Part shown: positions 32,360 to 42,523 of the stretch, piece after piece | Numbering within the stretch: position 1 is the first letter of the stretch | Layout: the number at the start of each line of letters is the position of its first letter | Assembly: GCA_009711705.1 (NCBI GenBank) | Contig: VENG01000001.1 | Span: 1-64,000, forward strand | Source of the DNA: Bacillota bacterium | Lineage (GTDB): Bacteria > Bacillota > Desulfotomaculia > Desulfotomaculales > VENG01 | Reading direction: 5' to 3' | DNA: 64,000 bases | Position numbers and translations under genes: made by a program | The notes under the pieces: model-generated | The model's input: only the letters and a program-made list of their open reading frames with translations | Told to the model about the DNA's origin: nothing | Databases searched by the model: none

Positions 32360-33013
32360 ATGAAATTGTTTAACCGTATAGAGATAAATTTCATCAAGAA
32401 AGAAAATGAATACGAAGAACCTTTAGAGGAGACTGCGCAGGATTTCCTCGGTGTTGATGACATAAAGAACGGTGTGATTCGCCACAGCAACCGGCATTAC
32501 TCTCTGGTAGTGGAAGTAAACCCTATCAATTATAATTTACTCTCAGACAACGAACAAAATCAGGTGGAAGATTCGTTCATGGAGTTTTTAAACTCGCTTA
32601 ATTATCCTATACAGCTATATGTTCAAACCAGGTACTTAGATGTATCCGGTCACTTAAATTTTCTGAAAAGCAAAAGTCAAAGTGCTAAGGGGGAACTTCA
32701 AAACTATATAGCAAACCTGCACGAATTCATGCGATTGAAACTGGCCCAAAAACCCGTTCTTATTAAGAGGTATTTTGTAGTTATCTCTTGCAAGGCCGAA
32801 AAACCACGGCAGTCAATGCAGGAGTTAGAACGACGAGTAAATCATATTATTGAAGGTCTTTACGGGTGTGGTATCGTTGCCCGTCCTCTTAATACTGAAG
32901 AAGTCACTGACTTAATCTACGCAGCTCAAAACAAAAAACGCGCCTATGTCACAAATATCAAAGATTCAGTGAGCTACGGCCACAAATCACTCTATACAAC
33001 GAAGGGAGGTTAA
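32360..33013 (+). CDS. TraC-like / VirB4 N-terminal domain protein
   Basis: A 217-residue protein with a TraC-like fold (RHSNRHYSLVVEVNPINYNLLSDNEQ ... YPIQLYVQTRYLDV) that lacks a P-loop. In many elements this domain is fused to or sits just before the VirB4 ATPase; here it is a separate gene, ending four bases before it. Confidence 0.75.
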   Translation: MKLFNRIEINFIKKENEYEEPLEETAQDFLGVDDIKNGVIRHSNRHYSLVVEVNPINYNLLSDNEQNQVEDSFMEFLNSLNYPIQLYVQTRYLDVSGHLNFLKSKSQSAKGELQNYIANLHEFMRLKLAQKPVLIKRYFVVISCKAEKPRQSMQELERRVNHIIEGLYGCGIVARPLNTEEVTDLIYAAQNKKRAYVTNIKDSVSYGHKSLYTTKGG

Positions 33014-33017
33014 TAAA

Positions 33018-34901
33018 ATCATCTTCTTTAAAGGAAAAAATGCCAAACTACCCAAAGAAAATAAGAAAAACTTTCTTGCCGGTGCATCTACAATGGCTGA
33101 CATCATTGCCCCCGATGGTTATAGGATACACGAAGACCATATAAGAATAGGAGGCAGCCGGTGGGTAAGATCTATCTGCATAACCCAAATTCCCAACCGG
33201 GTCCGAATTGGGTGGCTGGACAGACTGTTTAGCATCGGTGATGTTGATGTATCCATATACCTTGAAAAAGGTAAAGAAAACGAAGTACTGACTGCTCTTA
33301 ATAGAGAAATTCTTGACCTGGAAACAAAACTGGAGCAGGCACGGCGCAGCTATGATACCACACAACTTTCAAGGTTAAGAAAAGCACACAAAGATGCCTG
33401 GAGCCTTAGAGAAGCGATCCAGTTGGGTGATAATGCAATGTGTTACGTTACAATAGTGGCTAATGTAGCCGCAGACAGTAGACAAGAGCTGGATCATAAA
33501 TGCAGGATGCTGGAAGAACGTCTCTCAGGCCGAGGCATACACATCCGGGAAGCATTCTTGCAGCAAGCAGACGCATACCGCAGCGCGCTGCCGTATGGAA
33601 TCAACTTTTTAGAGGATAGCTTTAGAAAAAACCTCGACATTGGAGCAGCAACAGCTGGATTTCCTTTCAACCAAGCTGACCTTGCACATGAAAACGGTAT
33701 CTATATTGGAACCAACCTTCAAACGGGAGGACCGGTATTCCTGAACGGTTTTCTACCTCCCCCAGCGTTTTCAAATAACCACATGAATATTTTCGCTAAA
33801 TCCGGCGGTGGCAAAACAACCGCTATTAAGGAAATAGTCACCCGGTCACTGCCTCAAGACATAAGAAGTGTTATATTGGATTGGAAGGGTGAATATGGCA
33901 TAGTCACTGATGCACTTGGAATTGGTATAAACATAGTGCTCAGCCAGTCGGGTGAGAGGTATATCTTAAATATCTTTGAAATAAACGAAGACGTGGATGA
34001 AAAGGGCAGCAGAGCACTATATCTGAATGAGCATATCGCCACAGTAAAAGGACTCCTCACGGCTTTAATCAGCCAAGCACACAAATTAGAACTAACCATT
34101 GACGAAAAAGTTTACCTTGAAGAAGCCATAAAGGAAGAATACGAAGCAAAAGGAATCCATGAGGGAAAGCCGGATTCCATATATACATCAACTCCCCAAA
34201 GGACCGGAGAAGAATCCTTCATTTTAGGTAAACGTAAAAAAGAAATGCCTACCATCTCAAGTTTGTATGAAAGGCTTTCCCTAAATGAAGCTGCCTCCCG
34301 GTTATGTAAGTGTTTATCGATATTCAAGCACGGTCAGTCCCTCGGACTTTTTGACGGGCAGACAACCGTGGATCTTCAAGGTGAGCCAATAATTAACCTC
34401 GACTTATCCCGGCTCGAAGAACATACTGCACGGCCCATGGCCAACCAGGTAGTTCTACACTGGGTTTGGCAGGAGTTTATCAAAAGGGACAGGACAGTAT
34501 TAAAAAGAGTAATAGCCGAGGAAGCATGGTCATATTTACAGAGGGAGGAAACGGCTACTTTTCTGGCCAAGCTTGCGAAAACAGCCAGAGCCTATACGTG
34601 TTCCCTAACTGTCTCCAGCCAGGACTTTAAAGAATTTGCTATACACCCCATTGGCAGTTCCGTTATCACCAACGCGAGTCAAACAATACTGGGACTTCAA
34701 GAAGAATCCGACTTGGAATATATCTATGAAAAATATCAGTTGTCCGAGGGTGAAAAAAGACAACTGGTCAAATTTAAACCAGGGGAAATGCTTATAAGGC
34801 TGGAGAATGCAGGCAGCACCCTGGTAAAAGTGGAAAGGGCCGAATTTGAAAAGCCCTTTATATCGTCGTCCTACCTGGAAGAAAGGGCAGGTGCAGGCTA
34901 A
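33018..34901 (+). CDS. VirB4/TraE-family conjugation ATPase
   Basis: A VirB4-type ATPase of about 627 residues. Walker A is FAKSGGGKTTAIKEI (near residue 260), Walker B VIAEEAWSYL, with a later SQDFKEF motif. It powers pilus assembly and DNA transfer at the membrane. The first ATG (33093) has no ribosome binding site. GGAGG at 33005-33009 fits an ATC at 33018 at eight-base spacing, adding IIFFKGKNAKLP; this start is inferred. It overlaps the next gene. Confidence 0.9.
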   Translation: MIFFKGKNAKLPKENKKNFLAGASTMADIIAPDGYRIHEDHIRIGGSRWVRSICITQIPNRVRIGWLDRLFSIGDVDVSIYLEKGKENEVLTALNREILDLETKLEQARRSYDTTQLSRLRKAHKDAWSLREAIQLGDNAMCYVTIVANVAADSRQELDHKCRMLEERLSGRGIHIREAFLQQADAYRSALPYGINFLEDSFRKNLDIGAATAGFPFNQADLAHENGIYIGTNLQTGGPVFLNGFLPPPAFSNNHMNIFAKSGGGKTTAIKEIVTRSLPQDIRSVILDWKGEYGIVTDALGIGINIVLSQSGERYILNIFEINEDVDEKGSRALYLNEHIATVKGLLTALISQAHKLELTIDEKVYLEEAIKEEYEAKGIHEGKPDSIYTSTPQRTGEESFILGKRKKEMPTISSLYERLSLNEAASRLCKCLSIFKHGQSLGLFDGQTTVDLQGEPIINLDLSRLEEHTARPMANQVVLHWVWQEFIKRDRTVLKRVIAEEAWSYLQREETATFLAKLAKTARAYTCSLTVSSQDFKEFAIHPIGSSVITNASQTILGLQEESDLEYIYEKYQLSEGEKRQLVKFKPGEMLIRLENAGSTLVKVERAEFEKPFISSSYLEERAGAG

Positions 34902-36793
34902 TGAGAAAGTCTTTAAAGCTTATCGCCAAATGCCTACTTTTCATGATCTTTATTCTCGGTCTGGGTATAGGACTAACCATTTATGGTTTTTTCGACAGCC
35001 CGGCAATGGCTGAAAAACTTGGCCCAGGTGGACTAGGTGGACAGGACTCAATAAAAGAACAACTGGAAGACGATGGAGTAATAGCCCCGACGGATTCAGT
35101 TGAAGATCAAGGTTCAACTGTGGAGAAACTTGTCAGTCTCATTCCACAAGCCATTATTCATGCCTTGATGGCACTGGGCCTTAAAAGTATCCCAGAATTA
35201 ATTTTTCAACCCAATAATTTTATAACCCAGGATACTATAGGCACCATATGGGACCTATACCGCCCACTATTTATGGTGGGTGTTGTTATTTTTGCCGCCG
35301 TGCTGGCCTGGCTTGGTGCCACATTTGGCCGCTCCAAATCAGCGCAAGCAAAAGCTAATGCTTCGGAGGCCATTTGGCGCTGGCTCTTGGGATTTACCCT
35401 TTTATTTATGTTTATCCCAATGGCCAGCTTTCTTTTTGAAATTAATAATTTTATAGTTTCCTTGGCAGCTCAACACTCTGGTAATATGGATTCTCTAAAA
35501 GTGGAATCCACCGGCTCATTTTTAGCTACCGCCCTGGTCAATCTATACATCGCAGGCCTACAGCTTTATTTCAACATTTTGTATGTTATCCGGGAAGTCT
35601 TTATCATTTTCTTAGTCACTGTATCACCCCTGGTTATCTGGACCTTTGTGGTCAAGCCAGCGCAACAATCATTTTTAATGCTGTTTGGAGAATTGTTCAG
35701 CAACATAATGATGCAGGCATCCCATGCCCTGGCAGTGGTTATTGTCTTATTAATGTGGGAGAACGCACCTGAGAACAGTATAATAAGCGGCTGGTGGGCG
35801 CAGATAGTGCTGGTGACCTTGATTATACCCATAGGACAATTTCTCCGAAACTTAATTAATGTATGGCTAAATATTTTTGGTCTTCAGGAAGAGCGCCTGG
35901 CTATGGGTGCAACGGGTGGTATTGGCGCTGCCCTGGCTCTGCCAAAGATAATCGGGGGAATGGCCGGCTTAAAGTTTGGTTCAAATGCAGGTGCCGGTGG
36001 TGCCGGTGGCGGCCCGGGTGACGGCAGTCCGCTCACGGGTGAGAGCAACCCATTTCAAATGGGCAATCTTTCAGATGCCAGCGGCGGTGGTAGTAGCACA
36101 GCCTCATTAGCTATGGCTTCCGGATCCCAGCAAAGCCCTGGCGGGGCGAACGAAACTTCTTACTCCGGGGCGAGTGGATGGAAGTGGGGTACTGCTTATA
36201 ACGTGGCCGCAAAGGGTGCCGCTGTTGCCGGTGGAATTGCCGGGTTAACTATGGGCCTTCCAATTGGACAACAACAAGCAGGGATGGCAGCCGGTTCCCA
36301 GTTCGGTCGCAGAATCGCTTCGAATATAGGCCAGTCACACCAATATATGAGAGAAGGGTATAAAAACGATGGTGCGGACAGCCCGAGCATTGCCAAGGGA
36401 TTGGGAACTCTTGCCGGCGGTGCGTCCGGAGGGTTTATGGCGGGCAAAACTACGGAATTTGCCGGAAAAGGCATAGAAAAAGTAAAAGGCTCTTTAAACC
36501 CTCAAACAGAACCTACACCGGAGCAAACACCAGAACCTTCCGGTTCCTGGCAGGACTATATTCAAGGGCAGGACGAGGAAAACTATCAAGAGTCTGTTAA
36601 TCAGTTCGTAGGCGGGCTGGAAACAGTACAAGCAAGTGAAAATAACCATCAAGCCCGGGAAAACAATACCTCAACGTCTGTAGAACACACTTCTGAACCC
36701 CAGACACTTGATGACCAGTACAGCTGGGGAACAAATCAGGATTGGCCTAGTGAGGATTTAGAAAAGGAGACAAATCCTTATGAGCATCGCTAA
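34901..36793 (+). CDS. TrbL/VirB6-like conjugation channel protein
   Basis: A 630-residue polytopic protein. The N-terminal signal-like span, several spans between residues 115 and 330 (FMVGVVIFAAVLAWLGATFGRS, LYFNILYVIREVFIIFLVTVSPLVIW) and a long Gly/Ser/Ala-rich hydrophilic tail fit TrbL. It starts in the TAATG overlap with VirB4 and overlaps the next gene. Confidence 0.8.
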   Translation: MRKSLKLIAKCLLFMIFILGLGIGLTIYGFFDSPAMAEKLGPGGLGGQDSIKEQLEDDGVIAPTDSVEDQGSTVEKLVSLIPQAIIHALMALGLKSIPELIFQPNNFITQDTIGTIWDLYRPLFMVGVVIFAAVLAWLGATFGRSKSAQAKANASEAIWRWLLGFTLLFMFIPMASFLFEINNFIVSLAAQHSGNMDSLKVESTGSFLATALVNLYIAGLQLYFNILYVIREVFIIFLVTVSPLVIWTFVVKPAQQSFLMLFGELFSNIMMQASHALAVVIVLLMWENAPENSIISGWWAQIVLVTLIIPIGQFLRNLINVWLNIFGLQEERLAMGATGGIGAALALPKIIGGMAGLKFGSNAGAGGAGGGPGDGSPLTGESNPFQMGNLSDASGGGSSTASLAMASGSQQSPGGANETSYSGASGWKWGTAYNVAAKGAAVAGGIAGLTMGLPIGQQQAGMAAGSQFGRRIASNIGQSHQYMREGYKNDGADSPSIAKGLGTLAGGASGGFMAGKTTEFAGKGIEKVKGSLNPQTEPTPEQTPEPSGSWQDYIQGQDEENYQESVNQFVGGLETVQASENNHQARENNTSTSVEHTSEPQTLDDQYSWGTNQDWPSEDLEKETNPYEHR

Positions 36794-38396
36794 AAACATG
36801 CTAAAAGCCAAAGCAAAACAACTTGCAAAGCAAGGAATGAAAAAATTTATCTTATGGTTGGTGGGTGCCGTTGGGGCACCTACTTTAATTATTACAGGGG
36901 TTGTTTTACTTCTATTTATTATCATCTACGGTGCTGTTGCTTCTTCAGAAGAAGGACCTGATTCTATTGCAGTGAGTATGAAACCTCAATACGAGGAAAA
37001 AGTAGCAGAAGTTAACCCTAACAATGGTGAACCCAAATCAACACGGGCGGACTTGGAACGTAAGCATTTCTTAAAGTGGGGTACAATCCTAGCCTTAGAT
37101 TTTTTCCGTGCACAGATTGAAAACAAAGAAGAGGTAGAATGCAAAGTTGACGAATTAGCTCCGGAACTGGCCCCGATATACACATATGAAAAGTCTACGA
37201 TTGTTACCGTAACTAAAAGGAAGGTAACCAAAACAGATCCCGAGACAGGCAAAAAATCCACCCACTGGGAAACAGACAGAGATGTTGACGATGTGTATTT
37301 ACTGGTCGAAGCTAAAACCTTCCGGGGAAATTATGAGTACGAATACGAGCGTAAAACAACTCGTCACAGTTCGCCCAACCGGAAAGTAACAAAAACCAGG
37401 GATAAACTAAGCGGCACTAACTACATACCTGACTGGTCCACCTTTGATGAAGTTCTAAGGCGGGAGTTACATGTAGACAAAGTTACAATGGACGAACGAA
37501 CAGTCATCCTGGAAGCTGGGCTGGGCTTTACCGAACAGGAACAGCACTTTGACTGGCTGCTGGGCAATTACCGTCAACCTGGTGCCGTGCTTGCTGAATG
37601 TCCCGAAGAATACAGGGAACTTTTCAGAGAAGCTGGTGAAAAGTACGGGGTACCATGGTATGTTTTGATGGCCCTGGCCAAGACTGAAAGCTCTTTTCAA
37701 CCCGACAAAATTGGTGATGAAAATTACACCGGGGAACTGGCAGAAGGTCTTATGCAATTCCTACCCTCTACATGGGCTGCTTACGGGATAGACGCTAACA
37801 ATGACGGGGAAGCGAATCCCTTTGACCCTGCCGATGCTATTTACTCAGCAGCATATTACCTCAATGAGCTTGGGTGGGAAGAAAACGAACGTGAAGCATT
37901 GTATGGATATAACCACTCCTGGCAGTATGTAGACCATGTACTGGAGCTAGCTGACCAATACCATGATCAGAAAGTGCTTGGATCCGGTGGTTATTATTAT
38001 TTTCCTGTTGATTGGGACGGGTGGTGGGTTACTGCCCACTTTGGTGCTGACCGTGGTGATCATACTCATACAGGGGTAGATATTGCTGCACCTAGTGGTA
38101 CACCACTCAGGGCAGTTATAGGTGGAACGGTTAAGATCAGCGCAAGTGATCGGGCACTCAATGATATCGGAGGCCGCGAACTATGGTTATTAGGTGATGA
38201 CGGCAATAACTACTATTATGCTCACCTGAGCGGATATGCAACATCAGACGGCCAAAAAGTAAATGCCAGCCAGGTAGTTGGTTATGTGGGGAGTACTGGA
38301 AGAAGCACAGGCCCACATCTTCATTTTGGCTTGATAATTCCCAGCCAAGGAAGTCATTGGATAAACCCCGGCTATTTATTTGACGGATTAATTTAG
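36780..38396 (+). CDS. Bifunctional lytic transglycosylase and M23 endopeptidase
   Basis: A 538-residue membrane-anchored cell wall enzyme. After one N-terminal span, a middle SLT domain (residues about 285-400) has the catalytic Glu in LAKTESSFQP and the AEGLMQFLPSTW block. The C-terminal LytM/M23 domain has HTHTGVDIAAPSGTPL and HLHFGL zinc motifs. It opens peptidoglycan for the secretion channel, like VirB1 or CwlT. Confidence 0.93.
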   Translation: MSIAKNMLKAKAKQLAKQGMKKFILWLVGAVGAPTLIITGVVLLLFIIIYGAVASSEEGPDSIAVSMKPQYEEKVAEVNPNNGEPKSTRADLERKHFLKWGTILALDFFRAQIENKEEVECKVDELAPELAPIYTYEKSTIVTVTKRKVTKTDPETGKKSTHWETDRDVDDVYLLVEAKTFRGNYEYEYERKTTRHSSPNRKVTKTRDKLSGTNYIPDWSTFDEVLRRELHVDKVTMDERTVILEAGLGFTEQEQHFDWLLGNYRQPGAVLAECPEEYRELFREAGEKYGVPWYVLMALAKTESSFQPDKIGDENYTGELAEGLMQFLPSTWAAYGIDANNDGEANPFDPADAIYSAAYYLNELGWEENEREALYGYNHSWQYVDHVLELADQYHDQKVLGSGGYYYFPVDWDGWWVTAHFGADRGDHTHTGVDIAAPSGTPLRAVIGGTVKISASDRALNDIGGRELWLLGDDGNNYYYAHLSGYATSDGQKVNASQVVGYVGSTGRSTGPHLHFGLIIPSQGSHWINPGYLFDGLI

Positions 38397-38414
38397 AAAG
38401 GGGGAGGTAATATT

Positions 38415-39716
38415 TTGAAGGTTTTACTGGCCACCGATATTGAGGAATTGAACACCGCTGTCGCTAACGAAAAAAACATAGAAGTTGTTCATCAACCCGT
38501 ACAGTATCGAGAGGCGGTTGTGCAGGTAGCGCAAAAAACTGTTCCTGACGTGGTTGTTCTAACAGCCTGGTTGGATGGTACTGTCGACATTATTGATATT
38601 GCTTATGAGCTCCGAAGCCTTGACATCAGGATAGTTTTTCTAGCCGGTACTCTTGAGCAAGCTGATCCTGTAGTACAGGGTGTTGCCAGGCTTAGCGTTT
38701 ACGATATCCTTTTTGGAGAAATCACAGTTGGCCAAGTAATAAACAAAATTAATAACCCCACACCAGCATCACAAGGAATACCCTTACTTGATGGGCGTGG
38801 TAATACCCCAAAAGAAGATAACGAAAGAAAAACCCGCGGTAAAATAAAATTGGAGCCGGAAAAAGAGGAAAATGAAAATAATAAAACCCCAAAAGAAAGC
38901 CCGTTTCAAAAATTCCTTAAAACAAAGGAAAAATTTAAAATAGGATTTTCAATTCCAAAACTATCTAAGGGCAAAAATAAAACAGATCAAGCAGTCCTTT
39001 ATATTCCTCACCACATTATTAGCGTTTGGAGTCCTGTGGGGGGAATGCTTAAAAGCCTAACCGCCTTTAACCTTGCTGTAACAGCTGCGGAAAAAGGCTT
39101 TGATACAGCCCTAATTAATTACGACCTAACCTGTCCGGTTTTGGATAAATGGTTCAAGATACCAAACACATCACTTAACGAATCGCATGACGCCCGGGGA
39201 GCAGGGGTAATGACCTTCGGTGCAGATTTAAAACCGGAAATTGCAACAAAAATGCTCGTTGATTACGGTTGGGGCGTTAACTATCTTCCTGCAGGCAATA
39301 AGCTGGGCAATCTCGGTACACCAGACATTCCTTTGGAGGTGTTGGAAAAAGTTATTCAATTAATCTATCGCCGCCATGTAAATGGAAAACCGGCTGTCAC
39401 AATCATTGATACCAGCCCGGTGTTTGAAATGCCGGTAACATTTGCGGCCTTAAAGAGTTCTAGTAGATTGATCGTGCCTACACATGGGGGTAAGCAGGAA
39501 GGTGAATTAATAAATGACCAGTTAACAGAATTGGAAAGGCTTGACTTAAAATTACAAACCCATACAGTTAACTGGGATGAAAGAAATTCCGGGTCACAGT
39601 TTACCATCCCTTACATCCATGAAAAATTAATTACCTCGGCCAACCAAAGAAAACCCTATTGTTTATTGCTTGATGAAAACCCATTTGAAACAATATTGGA
39701 CGACATTTTGAATTAA
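38415..39716 (+). CDS. TadZ/CpaE-like protein with degenerate P-loop
   Basis: A 433-residue protein with an N-terminal receiver-like part (residues 1-115), a charged linker (130-180) and a MinD-like domain. The P-loop region reads SPVGGMLKSLTAFNLA, missing the usual KGGxGKT, so ATP binding may be altered. It starts at TTG behind GGGGGAGG. The position suggests it places the machine at a cell site. Confidence 0.72.
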   Translation: MKVLLATDIEELNTAVANEKNIEVVHQPVQYREAVVQVAQKTVPDVVVLTAWLDGTVDIIDIAYELRSLDIRIVFLAGTLEQADPVVQGVARLSVYDILFGEITVGQVINKINNPTPASQGIPLLDGRGNTPKEDNERKTRGKIKLEPEKEENENNKTPKESPFQKFLKTKEKFKIGFSIPKLSKGKNKTDQAVLYIPHHIISVWSPVGGMLKSLTAFNLAVTAAEKGFDTALINYDLTCPVLDKWFKIPNTSLNESHDARGAGVMTFGADLKPEIATKMLVDYGWGVNYLPAGNKLGNLGTPDIPLEVLEKVIQLIYRRHVNGKPAVTIIDTSPVFEMPVTFAALKSSSRLIVPTHGGKQEGELINDQLTELERLDLKLQTHTVNWDERNSGSQFTIPYIHEKLITSANQRKPYCLLLDENPFETILDDILN

Positions 39717-39746
39717 TAAAAGATTTTCAAACATGGAGGTGGAAGC

Positions 39747-40565
39747 ATGCTTCCTCTTATTTTTATTATTAACGGCTTTATGGTATGGATAGTAGTAGCC
39801 GTATTTGTTAATTCAATTCCGCTATCTATCCTGATTACACTGCTCCTTATGGGCGGACTAACCGGCCTGGCCCTATCCCCTTCCGGAGAAGCCTTGGCCC
39901 GTTCCCAATTGCGTGTAAGAAAACCGAATCAGGAAGAAACCACGGTGCTAAATACGGCTATAAAAAATGTGTTAGCCCGGGCTGGTTTGGAAAACAACCA
40001 ATTTGAACTTTATATAGCTGATCAACAAATGCCCAACGCTTATGCAATTGGCCTCAACACAATCACTGTAACCAAAGGCCTGTTGGATAACGTGAGCAAA
40101 GAAGAACTGGAAGGAGTAATTGCCCACGAAATAGGACACTTACAGAATGGGGACACAAAGCGGCGTACAGCGGCCATGACCATGAATGCTATGGGAAGTG
40201 TAGCGGCTTGGTTTATGGTCGCAATAAGTGCCGCTTTTGCCTCAATAAGCGCGGCAATGAGCAGTGAACATAATCCAGCAGGTGGTTTTGTAGCCATAAC
40301 CTTTGGTCTATTTGCAGCTATACTGCGAATTTTGTGGAGCATACTGCAAAAAGTATTTGATTTGAGTTTACTGTCGGTGGGAAGGCAAGAAGAGTTTAAA
40401 GCTGACGAGTTTGCTGCTAAGAGTAATTGCGGTCAAGGTCTTAAATCTTTCTTGCAAAAGCTGCAGCACGTGAACATAAAACAGGATAAAAGCATATGGG
40501 TGAGACTGCACGCTACCCACCCACCGGTTAAAGAACGGGTGGATAATTTAACAAAGGTGTTGTGA
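39747..40565 (+). CDS. HtpX-like M48 metallopeptidase
   Basis: A 272-residue membrane protease with HEIGHLQNGD (the zinc HExxH motif near residue 130), two flanking spans on each side and the later EFKADEFAA. M48 proteases handle damaged membrane proteins. GGAGGTGG precedes the ATG. It is an unusual passenger within a secretion cluster. Confidence 0.9.
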   Translation: MLPLIFIINGFMVWIVVAVFVNSIPLSILITLLLMGGLTGLALSPSGEALARSQLRVRKPNQEETTVLNTAIKNVLARAGLENNQFELYIADQQMPNAYAIGLNTITVTKGLLDNVSKEELEGVIAHEIGHLQNGDTKRRTAAMTMNAMGSVAAWFMVAISAAFASISAAMSSEHNPAGGFVAITFGLFAAILRILWSILQKVFDLSLLSVGRQEEFKADEFAAKSNCGQGLKSFLQKLQHVNIKQDKSIWVRLHATHPPVKERVDNLTKVL

Positions 40566-40568
40566 CCC

Positions 40569-41165
40569 ATGAAAAACCTGAGCCTGGCACAATGGCGCTC
40601 TGTTCCTCCAGCTCTATTTTTCAATGAAGAACATGCTTACTTAAATATTCAATGGCCCGCTTACAAAGAAAAACCTGAGTACCTCGATCCGCTTACTGGT
40701 TTACCTAACCGTAGAGCTTTTGACGACGCTTCAAAAACATCAGTGGAATTGGCGAACAGGCAAAGTGAGGGATTCGGGATTATTGTGCTGGATATAGATC
40801 ATTTTAAAAAAATCAATGATACTCATGGGCACCAGGCAGGAGATAAAGCACTCCAGATATTTGCTGCCGTTGTAGACTCCACATTGCGGGAGGAAGACTT
40901 TTTTGCCCGAATTGGAGGTGAAGAATTCATTGCACTCACACCGGCCTGGGATAAAGTATTTGGAATAGGAGAAAGAGTACGAAAGGCTGTTGAAAGTCAG
41001 ACTTTCGACATTAAAGAAGGAGTCGAAATAAAATTGACTTGTTCATTTGGTTGTGCCTCATATCCTGATGATGCTGCAAGTTTTGATAAACTATTTGATT
41101 TAGCAGATAAAGCTTTATATAAAGCAAAAAACAATGGGAGAAATAAAGGTGAACAAGCCAAGTAA
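40569..41165 (+). CDS. GGDEF-domain diguanylate cyclase
   Basis: A 198-residue single-domain cyclase. DPLTGLPNRRAFD opens the domain and the active site reads RIGGEEF, so it should make cyclic di-GMP. No sensor domain is attached. It follows the protease gene by three bases. Cyclic di-GMP commonly controls pili, fitting its neighbours. Confidence 0.9.
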   Translation: MKNLSLAQWRSVPPALFFNEEHAYLNIQWPAYKEKPEYLDPLTGLPNRRAFDDASKTSVELANRQSEGFGIIVLDIDHFKKINDTHGHQAGDKALQIFAAVVDSTLREEDFFARIGGEEFIALTPAWDKVFGIGERVRKAVESQTFDIKEGVEIKLTCSFGCASYPDDAASFDKLFDLADKALYKAKNNGRNKGEQAK

Positions 41166-41193
41166 ACGTATCAAGACTAGGAAGGGTCTTTTT

Positions 41194-41760
41194 ATGAATT
41201 TTAGACGACTAAATAAATCGTTGGATTGTAAATGTGTTACGGAAGAAAAATTAATTATTTCCTGCGAAAGTAATATCAAGGCAATCTTACTGGTTATAAA
41301 AATGTCACTCTATAAATTGATTGACAAGGCTTTAGAGTATGAATTGGTTGTCATTCCTCAAACGTTTTATAAGTTTGAATATGTCACGGTTTTAGATACC
41401 AACCTTAGAATTCCCATCCGAAGCAAAACATACAAATGTGTAATTGAACTGCAAAATACCATTGATTACATTACAGTGGATGCCAGATTGTGGAACAAGT
41501 CAGGAATGTACATCGTAAAACCTGAACAACTTGAAGGGTTCTTAAAGTGTATATTTGCATGGGGGTATGATACACACAAGTTAAAACCCGAAATGAGTAA
41601 CGATGTAAATTTCATCTTTTTGAATTATGATGGTAACCCAATTACTTGCGATCTATCACAAATGGAGATATTCTCCTTTATTGACATATATTTTGCACAA
41701 GATATTAACTGTTACGTTATTAGTTGTTTAACAGTGAGGGGGGATACCACAAACAAGTAA
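41194..41760 (+). CDS. Hypothetical protein
   Basis: A 188-residue protein starting at ATG 41194 behind AGGAAGGG. A mixed alpha/beta pattern; no family recognised. It lies between the cyclase and a cyclase remnant. Confidence 0.55.
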   Translation: MNFRRLNKSLDCKCVTEEKLIISCESNIKAILLVIKMSLYKLIDKALEYELVVIPQTFYKFEYVTVLDTNLRIPIRSKTYKCVIELQNTIDYITVDARLWNKSGMYIVKPEQLEGFLKCIFAWGYDTHKLKPEMSNDVNFIFLNYDGNPITCDLSQMEIFSFIDIYFAQDINCYVISCLTVRGDTTNK

Positions 41761-41946
41761 ACTCCTGTAGGACTGGAAATCGGTACATTATCAAGTCCTG
41801 TGGACGACAACTGGACGCAGCGCCAACTCAAAACAGAAGTAAGGGCGAGTTCATTATATGTCGTGAAATTTTTCAACCGAGGGAGAGATTATTAATGAAA
41901 GATACGGATAAGAAGTGCCGTGGAACACAGATTATTCAACGTGAAA

Positions 41947-42109
41947 AAAGACGTTCAGATTTACAGTAACCAGTTCTTTTGGGTGCGCTTCCTATCCAAA
42001 AGATGCATATAGTTTTGAAAAGCTTTTTGAGCTAGCTGACAGGTTGCTATATGAAGCTAAAAAAGAAGGTAGGAACAAGGGGAAAGACAAATTAATACAA
42101 AATACCTAA
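41947..42109 (+). pseudogene. 3' fragment of a second GGDEF gene
   Basis: The frame TVTSSFGCASYPKDAYSFEK and following residues closely match the C-terminus of the intact cyclase (TCSFGCASYPDDAASFDKLF). It stops at TAA 42107. The catalytic half is missing. The rest of 41761-42223 shows a short unconvincing frame (ATG 41895, 24 codons) and a possible promoter near 42160. Confidence 0.75.
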
Positions 42110-42223
42110 AGGCAGGAGTTTTACGGGTCGTTCCGGTAAAGAACAAGAATTTCAATAGTTCTTGATATAATCCCATAATTCGGTTAAACTGTAATTACAG
42201 AATAGCTGAAAAGAGGGATTCGG

Positions 42224-42523
42224 ATGCCTGAAAAAATTCAACAAGTTCAAAAACGCATGTTAATCAGTCTTGCCCAAATTGCAAAATCAATCAACATTCA
42301 AGAAGGTGATTATGTAGCATTGGAGGAACGAAATGGAGGGATTTTCATACGTCCCGTTTCATGGCACGATAAAAACCAGGAATATTTCTGGTCAAGTGAA
42401 TGGCAGGAGAAAGTGAAACGCAGCTGTGAGGCTTTACAAAAAGGGGAGTTTGAAACATTTGACAATACCGATGATTTATTGAAAGTGCTTGGTGAAGAAA
42501 ATGCCGACGATAATTCTAACTAA
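42224..42523 (+). CDS. AbrB-type antitoxin
   Basis: A 99-residue protein with an N-terminal swapped-hairpin AbrB/SpoVT-like part (RMLISLAQIAKSINIQEGDYVALEERNGGIFIRPV) and an acidic C-terminal toxin-binding tail. It overlaps the following RelE-like gene by 23 bases, a standard type II arrangement. Confidence 0.8.
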   Translation: MPEKIQQVQKRMLISLAQIAKSINIQEGDYVALEERNGGIFIRPVSWHDKNQEYFWSSEWQEKVKRSCEALQKGEFETFDNTDDLLKVLGEENADDNSN

